Shown here: one piece after another, positions 1 through 6,936 of the stretch
How the letters are laid out: each line of letters opens with the position of its first letter
Numbering within the stretch: the first letter of the stretch is position 1
DNA from: Bdellovibrionia bacterium
GTDB taxonomy: Bacteria; Bdellovibrionota; Bdellovibrionia; Bdellovibrionales; JAGQZY01
DNA: 32,106 nt
Assembly: GCA_030424665.1 (NCBI GenBank)
Contig: JAUHWN010000033.1
Location: forward strand, 1 to 32,106
Direction: 5' to 3'
Position numbers and translations under genes: made by a program
The notes under the pieces: model-generated
Told to the model about the DNA's origin: nothing
The model's input: the letters and a program-made list of their open reading frames with translations, nothing else
Databases searched by the model: none

Positions 1-1427
1 TAGTTTTTCATAAGTCTTTCGTAGAGAACTCGTTCATGGGCCGCATGCTGATCGACGATCATAATTGACTCATTACTTTGGCATAAAATGTAGGTCGTAT
101 GACTCTGACCAATCACTTCTAGTTGCGACCAAAATCCTTGGTTTTCGCTTTCTTGAAGGTTACTGGGCTCTTGACCACTCACATTCTTTTGCAGAGAGCC
201 CGCCTGACTTTCGTACTCAGCTCTAGCCTGGTTGACAGAAAAACCGTTACCGCCCCCCGCCTGAGAACTCAAAGTATTACCAGCTGTCTGTGACCCTACT
301 ACATTTTGTGAAAATTCTTTTTTTGCGAACTGTGTTCTATTGAGGTCGTCGGTATCGAAGATGAGATTGGCCGCCTCTACACTTGAAACCTGTACTTCTT
401 TCTTTTTGAACTCACTGAGTTCTCTCTCTCGGTCAGCTCGAATTTGTATCCACGGCGTTTTTTCAAGAGCCATTCTCAGACCGCGATTGATCACCCTAAA
501 GGCTTTATCCTGGCTCGCGAACTTCACCTGGGACTTGGTTGGATGAATGTTGACATCCACCTCATCAGGAGGGCAATCCACAAAACAGACACAATGGGGA
601 TACTCACCGTGCATTAGTAAACTGCGGTAAGCCTCCATGACTGCTGCTTGCAGGCTACGATCCTGAACCCAGCGGTCCTGAACAAAAAACCACATTCCTT
701 TTCTGACTCGCATAGTTTTATTGGGAGCAGAAAAAATTATTCTCGATTTGAAGTCCTCGAACTCAAACTCTGTATAAAAGAGTTCGTCCATTTCTAGAAC
801 CTGCTTGGCTCTTTCAAGCAAACTCTCTACTTTTTGATAATTAAAAACGAGTTGCGACTTACTTTTAAACTTAAATCCCACGCCTGGGTGAGAAAGAGCA
901 AAGGCCTTCAGGCAATTTTTTATGGCAGTAATTTCAGCCGAATCAGATTTTAAAAACTTTTTTCGCGCCGGCAAGTTTTCGAAAAGCTCAGAGATATGAA
1001 TTTGCGTACCCGGTTTTGCGCCCGTTTCAATGAGTTGAGCTTTTTCTCCAAAGTTCACCTTTAAGCTATAGGCCTTATCCGCATCTTTTAATTTAGAAAT
1101 CATTTGTAAGCGAGATACGGAAGAGATTGAAGCCAGTGCCTCCCCTCTAAAACCAAAGGAATGAAGGTTGTAAAGGTCCTCAGATTTACTTATTTTTGAT
1201 GTCGCATGCCGAGCCACCGAAAGGGGCAAATCCTCTGGCCCCATACCCGAACCGTTATCGAGAATGGAAAGCTTTCTCCCGCCCTGATCGACTTCGATAT
1301 CAATCTGATCGGCTCCAGCATCAATACTGTTTTCAAGTAATTCTTTGAGCATTTGCGCTGGGCGCTCAATGACCTCTCCGGCGGCAATTTGATCGACAAC
1401 TTGTGGACTTAATTGATGAATCTGCAT
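1..1427 (-). CDS. mutL: DNA mismatch repair protein MutL (C-terminus cut by window edge)
   Basis: GHKL-family ATPase that links mismatch recognition by MutS to strand incision. About 475 codons are present, from ATG at 1427. The N-terminal ATPase motifs are complete: E29 and N33 in LKELLENSIDAGA, D57 in LDNGSGM, and FGFRGEAL at 91-98. A Ser/Gln/Asn-rich linker follows around residues 330-430, then the start of the C-terminal dimerisation domain. The last readable part contains DQHAAHERVLYE, which fits the metal-binding endonuclease motif DQHA(x)2E(x)4E of MutL proteins from organisms without MutH. So this MutL is probably a nicking endonuclease. Only a GGGG directly before the ATG could serve as ribosome binding site. 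It lies 110 bp downstream of the preceding co-directional gene, so it may share that transcript. Identity is certain; the missing end simply lies beyond base 1. Confidence 0.97.
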   Translation of the reverse strand, partial: MQIHQLSPQVVDQIAAGEVIERPAQMLKELLENSIDAGADQIDIEVDQGGRKLSILDNGSGMGPEDLPLSVARHATSKISKSEDLYNLHSFGFRGEALASISSVSRLQMISKLKDADKAYSLKVNFGEKAQLIETGAKPGTQIHISELFENLPARKKFLKSDSAEITAIKNCLKAFALSHPGVGFKFKSKSQLVFNYQKVESLLERAKQVLEMDELFYTEFEFEDFKSRIIFSAPNKTMRVRKGMWFFVQDRWVQDRSLQAAVMEAYRSLLMHGEYPHCVCFVDCPPDEVDVNIHPTKSQVKFASQDKAFRVINRGLRMALEKTPWIQIRADRERELSEFKKKEVQVSSVEAANLIFDTDDLNRTQFAKKEFSQNVVGSQTAGNTLSSQAGGGNGFSVNQARAEYESQAGSLQKNVSGQEPSNLQESENQGFWSQLEVIGQSHTTYILCQSNESIMIVDQHAAHERVLYERLMKN

Positions 1428-1537
1428 GCCCCATGTATAGGACTGAGGATTTAAGGCTGTCACCTATAATCCCGAATTCCCTACTATTCAGTGTATTGCT
1501 CTGCGCGTTATCTGCTTGGAATTAGGTAAGGCCCTCA

Positions 1538-2629
1538 CTACTTATAGTGATACTGAACACTGATGTTAACTCCGAGGTATGATTTTCTTTCGAGGTAAAA
1601 GCGGCCATCGATCTTACCAATCAATCGTCCGAATCGACGTCCGTAGCCCACTCCAAGAACTCCACCCACTTTAGCCTCCTGAAGATCGAAATTAACAGCA
1701 TCATCCACTGTTCCTCCTATGGGAATTACGACTAAAGAGTAAGTGGAATAATGAATGAGGGGTCCGACTGAGGCGTAAAACAAGTTCTTACCGGCCTGTT
1801 TGATCGGAAACACAATAGACAGATCAGCAAATACGGCAAAACCGCTGGGAGAATTAGCGGCTACATCTTGTAAATACTTTGGTGCACCAAAACTGAGAGC
1901 GAGATTAAAATCCAACACGGGACCGCTAATCAAAAAGTCGGGCCCTGTAATTCTGAAGCCAACAATTGGCAAATTCGCTTTGGCATCGAGACCGTTGATA
2001 TCCTCTTGGTAATTATAGTAACCAGCGAATCCGCCCATCATATTCATGAAATAAATCGGAGGCTCTCCATCGACATCGGGCTTAGAAAAATCCTTTTCAT
2101 TGGCAAAAATGTCGCCCGAATTATCGCGATCATCGTCTCTTAAATCATCATCATCGTCATCTTCATCATCGAAGTCGTCATCGTCTCGATCTCGACTTCG
2201 AGCACTTTTCTTTTTCTTTTTGCGTTTTTTATTGGCGGTTTTCTTTTTGCGTTTTTTCTTGTTCTTTGCCTTCTTTTTGCGCTTTTTCTTCTTTTTAGCT
2301 TTTTTCTTACGCTTCTTTTTCTTCTTGTCAGAGACGTTTTCAGCACCACCACTGGCCTTTACATCGACATCAATTATTGCGATGTAGCCAACTCCTTCTT
2401 GTAATTTCACTTTATAGAACTTGCCGTAATTGCCGTAGATCTTTTTAGAAACCGAAATTTTCTTGCCCTTAGCAAGATTGGTGAGGACTTCTGAATCAAA
2501 TGATGGTTCCGTAAAAACGAAAGCACTTTCTTGAGTAACAACCGCAGCCAATAAACCTTGAGTCCACAGAGTCCCAAAAACTAAAAGACTTAAAATGAAT
2601 AATGTACGCAATTTAATTCGATCAAACAA
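1538..2629 (-). CDS. Secreted SH3-domain protein with lysine decapeptide repeat, poly-Asp tract and C-terminal barrel-like domain
   Basis: Predicted envelope protein of 363 aa; no characterised family recognised. Residues 1-29 form a signal peptide (hydrophobic run LFILSLLVFGTLWTQGLLAA). Residues 32-90 look like a bacterial SH3 domain (short beta strands, FVFTEPSFDSEVLTNLAKG). Residues 102-141 are four near-copies of a ten-residue unit KKKKKRKKKA. Residues 147-168 are almost all Asp with some Arg. Residues 185-363 have alternating hydrophobic strands rich in Gly, Tyr and Phe, as in a small outer-membrane beta-barrel, though the protein ends in Lys rather than Phe. It overlaps the upstream glycosyltransferase by 8 bp, which suggests translational coupling. 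A periplasmic role binding peptidoglycan or other anionic polymer is inference from the SH3 domain and charge pattern. Confidence 0.85.
   Translation of the reverse strand: MFDRIKLRTLFILSLLVFGTLWTQGLLAAVVTQESAFVFTEPSFDSEVLTNLAKGKKISVSKKIYGNYGKFYKVKLQEGVGYIAIIDVDVKASGGAENVSDKKKKKRKKKAKKKKKRKKKAKNKKKRKKKTANKKRKKKKKSARSRDRDDDDFDDEDDDDDDLRDDDRDNSGDIFANEKDFSKPDVDGEPPIYFMNMMGGFAGYYNYQEDINGLDAKANLPIVGFRITGPDFLISGPVLDFNLALSFGAPKYLQDVAANSPSGFAVFADLSIVFPIKQAGKNLFYASVGPLIHYSTYSLVVIPIGGTVDDAVNFDLQEAKVGGVLGVGYGRRFGRLIGKIDGRFYLERKSYLGVNISVQYHYK
2207..2326 (-). repeat. Tandem 30-bp coding repeat (lysine-rich decapeptide x4)
   Basis: Within the SH3/barrel gene, four consecutive 30-bp units encode KKKKKRKKKA and variants (KNKKKRKKKT, ANKKRKKKKK). 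On the + strand it appears as blocks of ctttttgcg and cttctttttag. The repetitiveness makes length variation between strains likely by slippage; that is inference. Confidence 0.8.
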
Positions 2630-3317
2630 ATCTCATAACCCAAACACGGTAAAAGGCCTCAACCACAATCTTAAGGCTCATCTTACTTTCACCGGCTCGG
2701 CGGTCCTCAAAAAGAATTGGGACCTCTAAGGCCTTTTGGCCTCGCTTCAGCGCTTTATATTTCAGTTCGATTTGAAAACTGTAACCTTCGGATCGAACCG
2801 ATTCTAAGTTAATGGCCTCTAATGCCTGGCGGGACCAGGCATTAAAGCCTCCCGTCCAGTCATATAAAGGATAACCGAGAATCGTTCTGGCGTAAAAGCT
2901 TCCGCCCTTGCTGATAATCTTTCGTCCAAGCCCCCAATTGGCAGTTCCACCACCTTCAGTGTATCGAGAGCCAACCACAAAGTCCGCTTTAGGAAAGGAT
3001 TCTATGATTTTCTTGAGGTCCTCAGGACGATGGGAAAAGTCCGCATCCATTTCGACAAACCAGTCGTAATCCTTTTCAAAACCCCACTTAAATCCAGCTA
3101 GATAGGCTTTTGCCAATCCCGATTTACCAGGGCGTTCCAGAATATGCAGCCGTGGGTATTCGCTCTGAAGAGATTTAACAATAGCGCCAGTTCCATCTGG
3201 GGAGTTGTCGTCAACAACGAGAATATCGCAATCAATACTCTTTTTGTAGATGTCGCGAATGAGGGACTCAATATTTCCAGCTTCATTGTAAGTAGGTATT
3301 ATTACTAGTGTCTTCAT
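2622..3317 (-). CDS. Polyprenol-phosphate mannosyltransferase-like GT2 glycosyltransferase (DPM1 type)
   Basis: Family-2 glycosyltransferase of 231 aa. It probably transfers a sugar (mannose or glucose in the family) from a nucleotide donor to polyprenyl phosphate at the cytoplasmic face of the inner membrane. Visible motifs: the N-terminal LVIIPTYNEAGNI, the nucleotide-binding VVDDNSPDGTG around residues 34-44, and the metal-binding DAD at 91-93 in EMDADFSHRPED. RYTEGGG and the family-typical DWTGGFNAWSRQAL follow. There is no C-terminal transmembrane extension, so it matches the short soluble DPM1 class. It starts 17 bp after the zinc-ribbon membrane gene and overlaps the SH3/barrel gene by 8 bp, so the three probably form one operon. 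No clear Shine-Dalgarno precedes the ATG; a perfect hairpin lies just upstream. The sugar specificity cannot be told from sequence. Confidence 0.9.
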   Translation of the reverse strand: MKTLVIIPTYNEAGNIESLIRDIYKKSIDCDILVVDDNSPDGTGAIVKSLQSEYPRLHILERPGKSGLAKAYLAGFKWGFEKDYDWFVEMDADFSHRPEDLKKIIESFPKADFVVGSRYTEGGGTANWGLGRKIISKGGSFYARTILGYPLYDWTGGFNAWSRQALEAINLESVRSEGYSFQIELKYKALKRGQKALEVPILFEDRRAGESKMSLKIVVEAFYRVWVMRFV

Positions 3318-3326
3318 GGCACAAAC

Positions 3327-3346
3327 TTACAGATTTATATCTGTAA
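3327..3346. repeat. Perfect 8-bp inverted repeat at a gene junction
   Basis: TTACAGATTTATATCTGTAA is an 8-bp perfect stem with a 4-base loop. It covers the stop codon (TAA, 3335-3337) of the zinc-ribbon gene and ends 9 bp before the ATG of the glycosyltransferase. In the transcript it would hide the translation start region unless ribosomes finishing the upstream gene open it. That role is inference. Confidence 0.65.
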
Positions 3347-3754
3347 ATTCAAAGTATTTTTACTGGATTTCTCAGCTCCTGGCTTCACTTTCCGGACAGG
3401 TAGCTTTGGCATAGGGCGCAGAAATGAAGTGGGATCCATTTTGCGATGCTCTAGGTGAGCTTTGACCTTCTGTGCGGCGGCTTCGTTGTTCTTTTTGTAA
3501 AGGACCGGGTCAAAACCACAGGATTTACATTGAAGAGATAACCGCCAGCGGAGGTGTGTTAACACTTCGCCGATAAAAGCTAAGCAAACAAATATCGCTA
3601 GGGCTCTGAGGTCAAAATCATCCCAAACGACGAACATCAGGTAAAAACTCAAAATCCCAATCATCAGAAAGTTAACTGGACCTAAATGGCGGTGGCCATA
3701 GACCTTCATCGAGCTACCACAGAATGCACAAAGTGCTTTTTGAATTCGAGCCAT
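3335..3754 (-). CDS. Small membrane protein with split CxxC zinc ribbon
   Basis: Protein of 139 aa, no named family assigned with confidence. Residues 9-12 are CAFC and residues 76-79 are CKSC. These are two CxxC knuckles, each followed by Gly, that could close a zinc ribbon. Between them lie two hydrophobic segments (VNFLMIGILSFYLMFVVW and LRALAIFVCLAFIGEVL), so the ribbon halves would meet on the cytoplasmic side of a helical hairpin. The C-terminal 40 residues are basic and Pro-rich. The arrangement resembles the cxxc_20_cxxc (TIGR04104) group of small membrane proteins. A good GGGAGG ribosome site precedes the ATG. First gene of the three-gene minus-strand operon ending at 1538. Function unknown. 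Confidence 0.75.
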   Translation of the reverse strand: MARIQKALCAFCGSSMKVYGHRHLGPVNFLMIGILSFYLMFVVWDDFDLRALAIFVCLAFIGEVLTHLRWRLSLQCKSCGFDPVLYKKNNEAAAQKVKAHLEHRKMDPTSFLRPMPKLPVRKVKPGAEKSSKNTLNLQI

Positions 3755-3776
3755 CCTAGCCTCCCTTCAATTTCAT

Positions 3777-3795
3777 TGGAGAAATCTCTTCTCCA
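3777..3795. promoter_or_regulatory. 7-bp inverted repeat upstream of the zinc-ribbon gene
   Basis: TGGAGAA-atctc-TTCTCCA is a perfect 7-bp inverted repeat 23 bp upstream of the start codon at 3754, in the divergent region. It could be an operator or an mRNA leader hairpin. No regulator is identified. Confidence 0.35.
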
Positions 3796-3838
3796 GTCCA
3801 ATTTTCGCAGGCTTTTGGCAAATTTGAAAGACGAGATT

Positions 3839-3866
3839 TTGATCCTGGTTCCGCCTTTGGTACAAT
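3839..3866 (+). promoter_or_regulatory. Sigma-70-like promoter of the 3898-5814 operon
   Basis: TTGATC (3839-3844), 16-bp spacer, TACAAT (3861-3866). The predicted transcript would start near 3873 and carry the strong ribosome site AGGGAGG (3885-3891), 6 nt before the GTG start of the first gene. Consensus match is 4/6 and 5/6. Confidence 0.55.
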
Positions 3867-3897
3867 AAACGAGTCACTTAGCTCAGGGAGGAATTAG

Positions 3898-4545
3898 GTG
3901 CGAATACTTTCTATAGTTATGGCCATTTTGGCTTTCTCTTTAGTTCTACCCCTTAAAGCCGAAGAACGAGTCTACGGATACGATGCAATTGTTTCAGAAC
4001 TTTCCCGAACCCGCACCAGCAATCAGGTTACCTATGTAAAAGATCCGTTCTCGGCTGTACAAATTCACGCTGGCCTCGGTCTCGCCAATACTCTTTTTAG
4101 CCTGCAACGGGATGGACAACGGGATCTCAATATTGCGCAAAGTGGACTCCAACTTTCTTTGGGGATTGATTTGTTTTCGCGAAATTGGATGGCCGAAGGG
4201 ACAATAAGAAATTTTGGAAAAACGAAAAAAGAAGGAATTGAGTCAACCCTAAGAGAGTTTGAGCTCAAACTTGTCTATCGATCCCACCTCAATACCTTCT
4301 TAAAACTGCGTACCGGTCTCGGGGTTTCTGGTCGCTATCTCGATCTCAATGGAGTGCGTGGAAATGGTTCTTCATTCGATGAAACCTATACAACTCCCTC
4401 GACACTTGGATTTTTGGGAATGAGTACTTTCATCACCGATGGTCTCAGTTTTGGAGCCGATATTTCTGGACGCCTTTCGATGATTTCTGACACTGCCGAC
4501 AGCAGTTCTGTCGACATCACTCTGCGTATGGATAGCCACTTCTAA
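3898..4545 (+). CDS. Outer-membrane beta-barrel protein
   Basis: Protein of 215 aa starting with GTG; AGGGAGG lies 6 nt upstream and no ATG alternative is as well placed. Residues 1-21 are a signal peptide (MRILSIVMAILAFSLVLPLKA, cut before EER). From about residue 50 on, the chain is a series of amphipathic strands (AVQIHAGLGLANTLFSL, LQLSLGIDLF, WMAEGTIRNF, FELKLVYRS, FLKLRTGLGVSG, LSFGADISGRLSM) and ends in Phe, the usual last residue for BAM recognition. About eight strands can be drawn, so a small barrel is likely. First gene of an operon: its TAA shares one base with the ATG of the next gene. No specific family recognised. Confidence 0.8.
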   Translation: MRILSIVMAILAFSLVLPLKAEERVYGYDAIVSELSRTRTSNQVTYVKDPFSAVQIHAGLGLANTLFSLQRDGQRDLNIAQSGLQLSLGIDLFSRNWMAEGTIRNFGKTKKEGIESTLREFELKLVYRSHLNTFLKLRTGLGVSGRYLDLNGVRGNGSSFDETYTTPSTLGFLGMSTFITDGLSFGADISGRLSMISDTADSSSVDITLRMDSHF

Positions 4546-5204
4546 TGCTTTTTTTCAGCTTAGCCCTTGCCGTTTTCGTGAGCCTTGGATTGATTTCTAT
4601 CAATTACTTGCGTTTAAAACGAAGAGTCACACCTCAGCTGATACCCAACTGCCTTCTCACTCGCTATCCGGTTTACTTCATTACGGGCCGGCGCAGTCTC
4701 TTCTATTTTATGAACTACTGGAACGATATCCCTTTTTATCTCAAGGAACACGGTTATGACGTTCGGGTCCAACATATGAGTTGGAGAGACAATAAAAAAC
4801 GAACTATCGAGCTAACTGATTTTATCTTTAAACTGAGCGGGCCGATTCATCTCATCGCTGATAGTTCTCTCGAGGACGAAATGCGAAGCCTTGCCGAGCT
4901 CCATCTTGCGAATCTAGCATCCATAAGTCTTGTGGAGTCAAATAATCGCATCAGAAAACTTACTACAGAGCACCTCAAGCCAAAAAATGACGGCATCCAG
5001 AGAATCTTCATACACAAAAAAGAGCCCTCTGGATTTACAAATCGAGTGTCCAATTTAGCTCTCAAAGCGAATAACCTAGCTAATTATCCAAACCCGCCTG
5101 TTCAAGCAGCAGAAATAGGTCTAGGTCAATCTCCCGAACACCAAACAATGAAACCCTATTTAGATCACCTAATATCCCTTGCCGAAAAAGATCTCCAATG
5201 TTGA
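4545..5204 (+). CDS. Membrane-anchored lipase-fold-like protein lacking the catalytic serine motif
   Basis: Protein of 219 aa. The start ATG overlaps the preceding stop by one base (TAATG), so translation is coupled. Residues 1-23 are a hydrophobic anchor or uncleaved signal (MLFFSLALAVFVSLGLISINYL). The segment PVYFITGRRSLFYFMNYWNDIPFYLKEHGYDVRV has the layout of bacterial triacylglycerol lipases (strand, HG-like turn, xYWxxIxxxLxxxGYxV). PIHLIADSS then stands where lipases have GHSxGG. LASISLVES follows where lipases have the next strand. The GxSxG nucleophile elbow is therefore absent, and the protein may be a pseudoenzyme. The fold assignment is inference from this partial pattern only. 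It sits between a barrel protein and a YIP1 membrane protein, suggesting an envelope role. Confidence 0.75.
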   Translation: MLFFSLALAVFVSLGLISINYLRLKRRVTPQLIPNCLLTRYPVYFITGRRSLFYFMNYWNDIPFYLKEHGYDVRVQHMSWRDNKKRTIELTDFIFKLSGPIHLIADSSLEDEMRSLAELHLANLASISLVESNNRIRKLTTEHLKPKNDGIQRIFIHKKEPSGFTNRVSNLALKANNLANYPNPPVQAAEIGLGQSPEHQTMKPYLDHLISLAEKDLQC

Positions 5205-5214
5205 GATAGTGGTA

Positions 5215-5814
5215 ATGGAATTTTCAAAAGAACAAATTAAAAAAGAGCTGACCGAATTTGCTCCCTATCTAAAGAATTTCATTCGACGACCAATGACCGA
5301 AGTCAGAAAAATTCCAAAGTTATCATTGCCGAGTAGTTTGATTTTTCTAGGAGCAGCCAGTTTAATCAGTGGCTTTCTCTCGGGCCTACTTATGTTTAGC
5401 CCTTTCACTGCCATATTTGGTGGCCTCTTTATGCCTTTTGCCGCCGGAATTTCTTCGGGCTTACTCACATTCTTTATTTATTACTTTTTCTACCTGTTCT
5501 TTTCGACGGAACTTTCTCTAGAGAAACTTTTTAATCTCGTCGTTATTTGCAGTATCCCCTTTTTGGTTTTTAATATTGCCGCCGGAGTTGTTCCTTTAGT
5601 TGAAATTTTCGCCTATGCCTTTTCTGCAATGCTTTTAGCAGTTGGCCTGGTCGAAAACTTTGGCCTTCCTAAAAAGATCGTCTTAAGACTCGTCGGTGGG
5701 ATCTTCTTGGCCCTGCTTCTAGTTTGGCTCATTAATCTATTGATGTTCTGGGGATCCATGGCCAATACCATGCGCCCAAGTCCCCTCGATCAAATCGAAC
5801 GAGACTACAAATAG
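5215..5814 (+). CDS. YIP1-family integral membrane protein
   Basis: Protein of 199 aa from the ATG at 5215, 10 bp after the previous stop. An in-frame TTG at 5179 would add 12 residues but lies inside the previous gene with no ribosome site. After a short charged N-terminus (EFSKEQIKKELTEFAPYLKNFIRRP) there are about five transmembrane helices: near residues 40-60, 62-95, 106-125, 127-145 and 157-180. The opening pattern of a soluble head followed by tightly packed helices with small residues fits bacterial YIP1 (PF04893) proteins, whose function is largely unknown. Last gene of the three-gene operon, followed by a weak hairpin. Confidence 0.7.
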   Translation: MEFSKEQIKKELTEFAPYLKNFIRRPMTEVRKIPKLSLPSSLIFLGAASLISGFLSGLLMFSPFTAIFGGLFMPFAAGISSGLLTFFIYYFFYLFFSTELSLEKLFNLVVICSIPFLVFNIAAGVVPLVEIFAYAFSAMLLAVGLVENFGLPKKIVLRLVGGIFLALLLVWLINLLMFWGSMANTMRPSPLDQIERDYK

Positions 5815-5818
5815 AAAA

Positions 5819-5837
5819 GGGCTTACTGAAAAAGCCC
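5819..5837 (+). terminator. Weak hairpin after the YIP1 gene
   Basis: GGGCTT-actgaaa-AAGCCC forms a 6-bp stem 4 bp after the stop codon of the YIP1 gene. No T-run follows, so termination would be weak or factor-dependent. Confidence 0.35.
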
Positions 5838-5930
5838 TGAGAAACCAGTGAAAACGAAATGACAAACTAAACAAAATCGAAAGTCTTATGAACTCTAAGT
5901 GTTTATTTTTTTGTCAGCTTAATTTTTAGA

Positions 5931-6134
5931 TCAATTAACGAGCTTTAGATGTTTCTCTTTCTTTCCTCCTAAATATTCGACATAACCATCTGCTAACTCA
6001 TCGACAGCTTCAAAAAGTTCAAGCATCAACTTTTCTTTATCATCCGTACTCAGAAACCTCTTCAGGTCGACGACAAGATGTCCCGAACCACAGCCACAGA
6101 GTTTAGTTTGCTTGATGTACTTCGATTCTGACAT
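5931..6134 (-). CDS. Small cysteine-containing protein coupled to the S4-like gene
   Basis: Protein of 67 aa starting at the ATG at 6134, preceded by GGGGAG seven bases upstream. A longer in-frame start at 6203 would overlap the S4 gene by 68 bp and lacks such a site. The N-terminus holds CGCGSGH (residues 13-19), a compact Cys/His cluster that could bind zinc or another metal. The remainder is an acidic amphipathic helix (STDDKEKLMLELFEAVDELADGYVEYL). The ATG is separated from the TAA of the S4-like gene by one base, so the two are translationally coupled. No family recognised. It may be a metal-responsive partner of the S4 paralogue, but that is speculation. Confidence 0.7.
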   Translation of the reverse strand: MSESKYIKQTKLCGCGSGHLVVDLKRFLSTDDKEKLMLELFEAVDELADGYVEYLGGKKEKHLKLVN

Positions 6135-6135
6135 T

Positions 6136-6759
6136 TTAAACTCCCCGACTCGAGTAATACTCAGTAAACAATCCAGCTTGAAAAGGAAATGGAACAACAT
6201 CAATTCCGGGGATATCTTTTATATATCCCACTTTACCGCCGGCTTCGTCCTTAACTTCTAAGTGATCGGCAATCTGCATACGTTGCTGCTCTTGTGCCAT
6301 CATGAAAATTTGATTTTCCTGAGCGACCTTTTTTAATTCCACTTTATCCCCCGGCTTTAAAATCGCTGAAGGAACATTGAGCACCTTGCCATTAACTAAA
6401 ACCTTTTTATGAGTCACTAGCTGTCTTGCGGCCAAAATAGACGGAGCAAAGTTCATGCGAAAAACAAGGTTATCGATTCGACGCTCTAAACGGCCAATTA
6501 ACTTCTCTGTCCAGTTCGTTCCCTGGCCGCGTTTTGAATCGCGAATAAATCGTCTGAGCTGTTTCTCTCGAACACCATAATGATACATGATCTTCTGTTT
6601 CTCTTCGAGTTGTAGACGGTAATCACTATACTTAATCCGTCGCCCACCGTGATCCCCTGGCGGATAGGGTCGACGCTCAAGTGCGTTTTGCTTACCTAAC
6701 CCCGGTAACTCTGTCATTAGTCTACGTTGAATTTTTACTCTTGATTTATTTTGTTTCAT
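6136..6759 (-). CDS. rpsD: Divergent stand-alone ribosomal protein S4 paralogue (cysteine-free)
   Basis: Ribosomal protein S4 family, 207 aa from the ATG at 6759 (GGAG site upstream; longer in-frame starts have no site). Recognisable S4 signatures: ALERRPYPPGDHGGRR, LQLEEKQK, YGVREKQLRRF, and the S4 RNA-binding domain RLERRIDNLVFRM...ARQLV...VLVNGK...PGDKVEL around residues 90-155. Unusual points: the usual N-terminal ARYxGPxxKxxRR is replaced by KQNKSRVKIQRRL. There is no cysteine anywhere, so it belongs to the zinc-free type. The usual C-terminal ERSDL...INExLIVExYSR is reduced to LFTEYYSSR. It is not next to rpsM, rpsK or rpoA. A possible -10 (TATAGT, complement of 6778-6783) lies just upstream with the palindrome CGAGCTCG beside it. 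Primary S4 cannot be excluded, but a paralogue is more likely. Confidence 0.88.
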   Translation of the reverse strand: MKQNKSRVKIQRRLMTELPGLGKQNALERRPYPPGDHGGRRIKYSDYRLQLEEKQKIMYHYGVREKQLRRFIRDSKRGQGTNWTEKLIGRLERRIDNLVFRMNFAPSILAARQLVTHKKVLVNGKVLNVPSAILKPGDKVELKKVAQENQIFMMAQEQQRMQIADHLEVKDEAGGKVGYIKDIPGIDVVPFPFQAGLFTEYYSSRGV

Positions 6760-6837
6760 TACAATCTCCAGTACGGCACTATAAGCGAGCTCGAGATAAT
6801 GAAAAGTAAATTCGTATTTTGAAAATAACATGAGAGT

Positions 6838-6887
6838 AAGTTGAAAGTGAAGTGAGCACAAACTAGTTCTCACTTCACTTTCAACTT
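6838..6887. repeat. 19-bp perfect inverted repeat between two minus-strand genes
   Basis: The arm at 6838-6856 (AAGTTGAAAGTGAAGTGAG) is the exact reverse complement of 6869-6887, with a 12-base loop. It lies 50 bp after the stop of the secreted protein gene at 6937 and about 80 bp before the S4-like start, both on the minus strand. No T-run follows on either strand, so it is not a typical intrinsic terminator. It may be a protein-binding operator, an mRNA stabiliser or a leader structure. Confidence 0.75.
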
Positions 6888-6936
6888 TTGAACAGCAATT
6901 TTGAACATTTTAAAGACACTAAGTACTAACAAGGAT

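Noticed and set aside
2100-2387. Open frame on the + strand rich in Phe and Ser
   Set aside because: It is the reverse of the Lys/Asp-rich repeat of the minus-strand gene; low-complexity reverse reading with no ribosome site.
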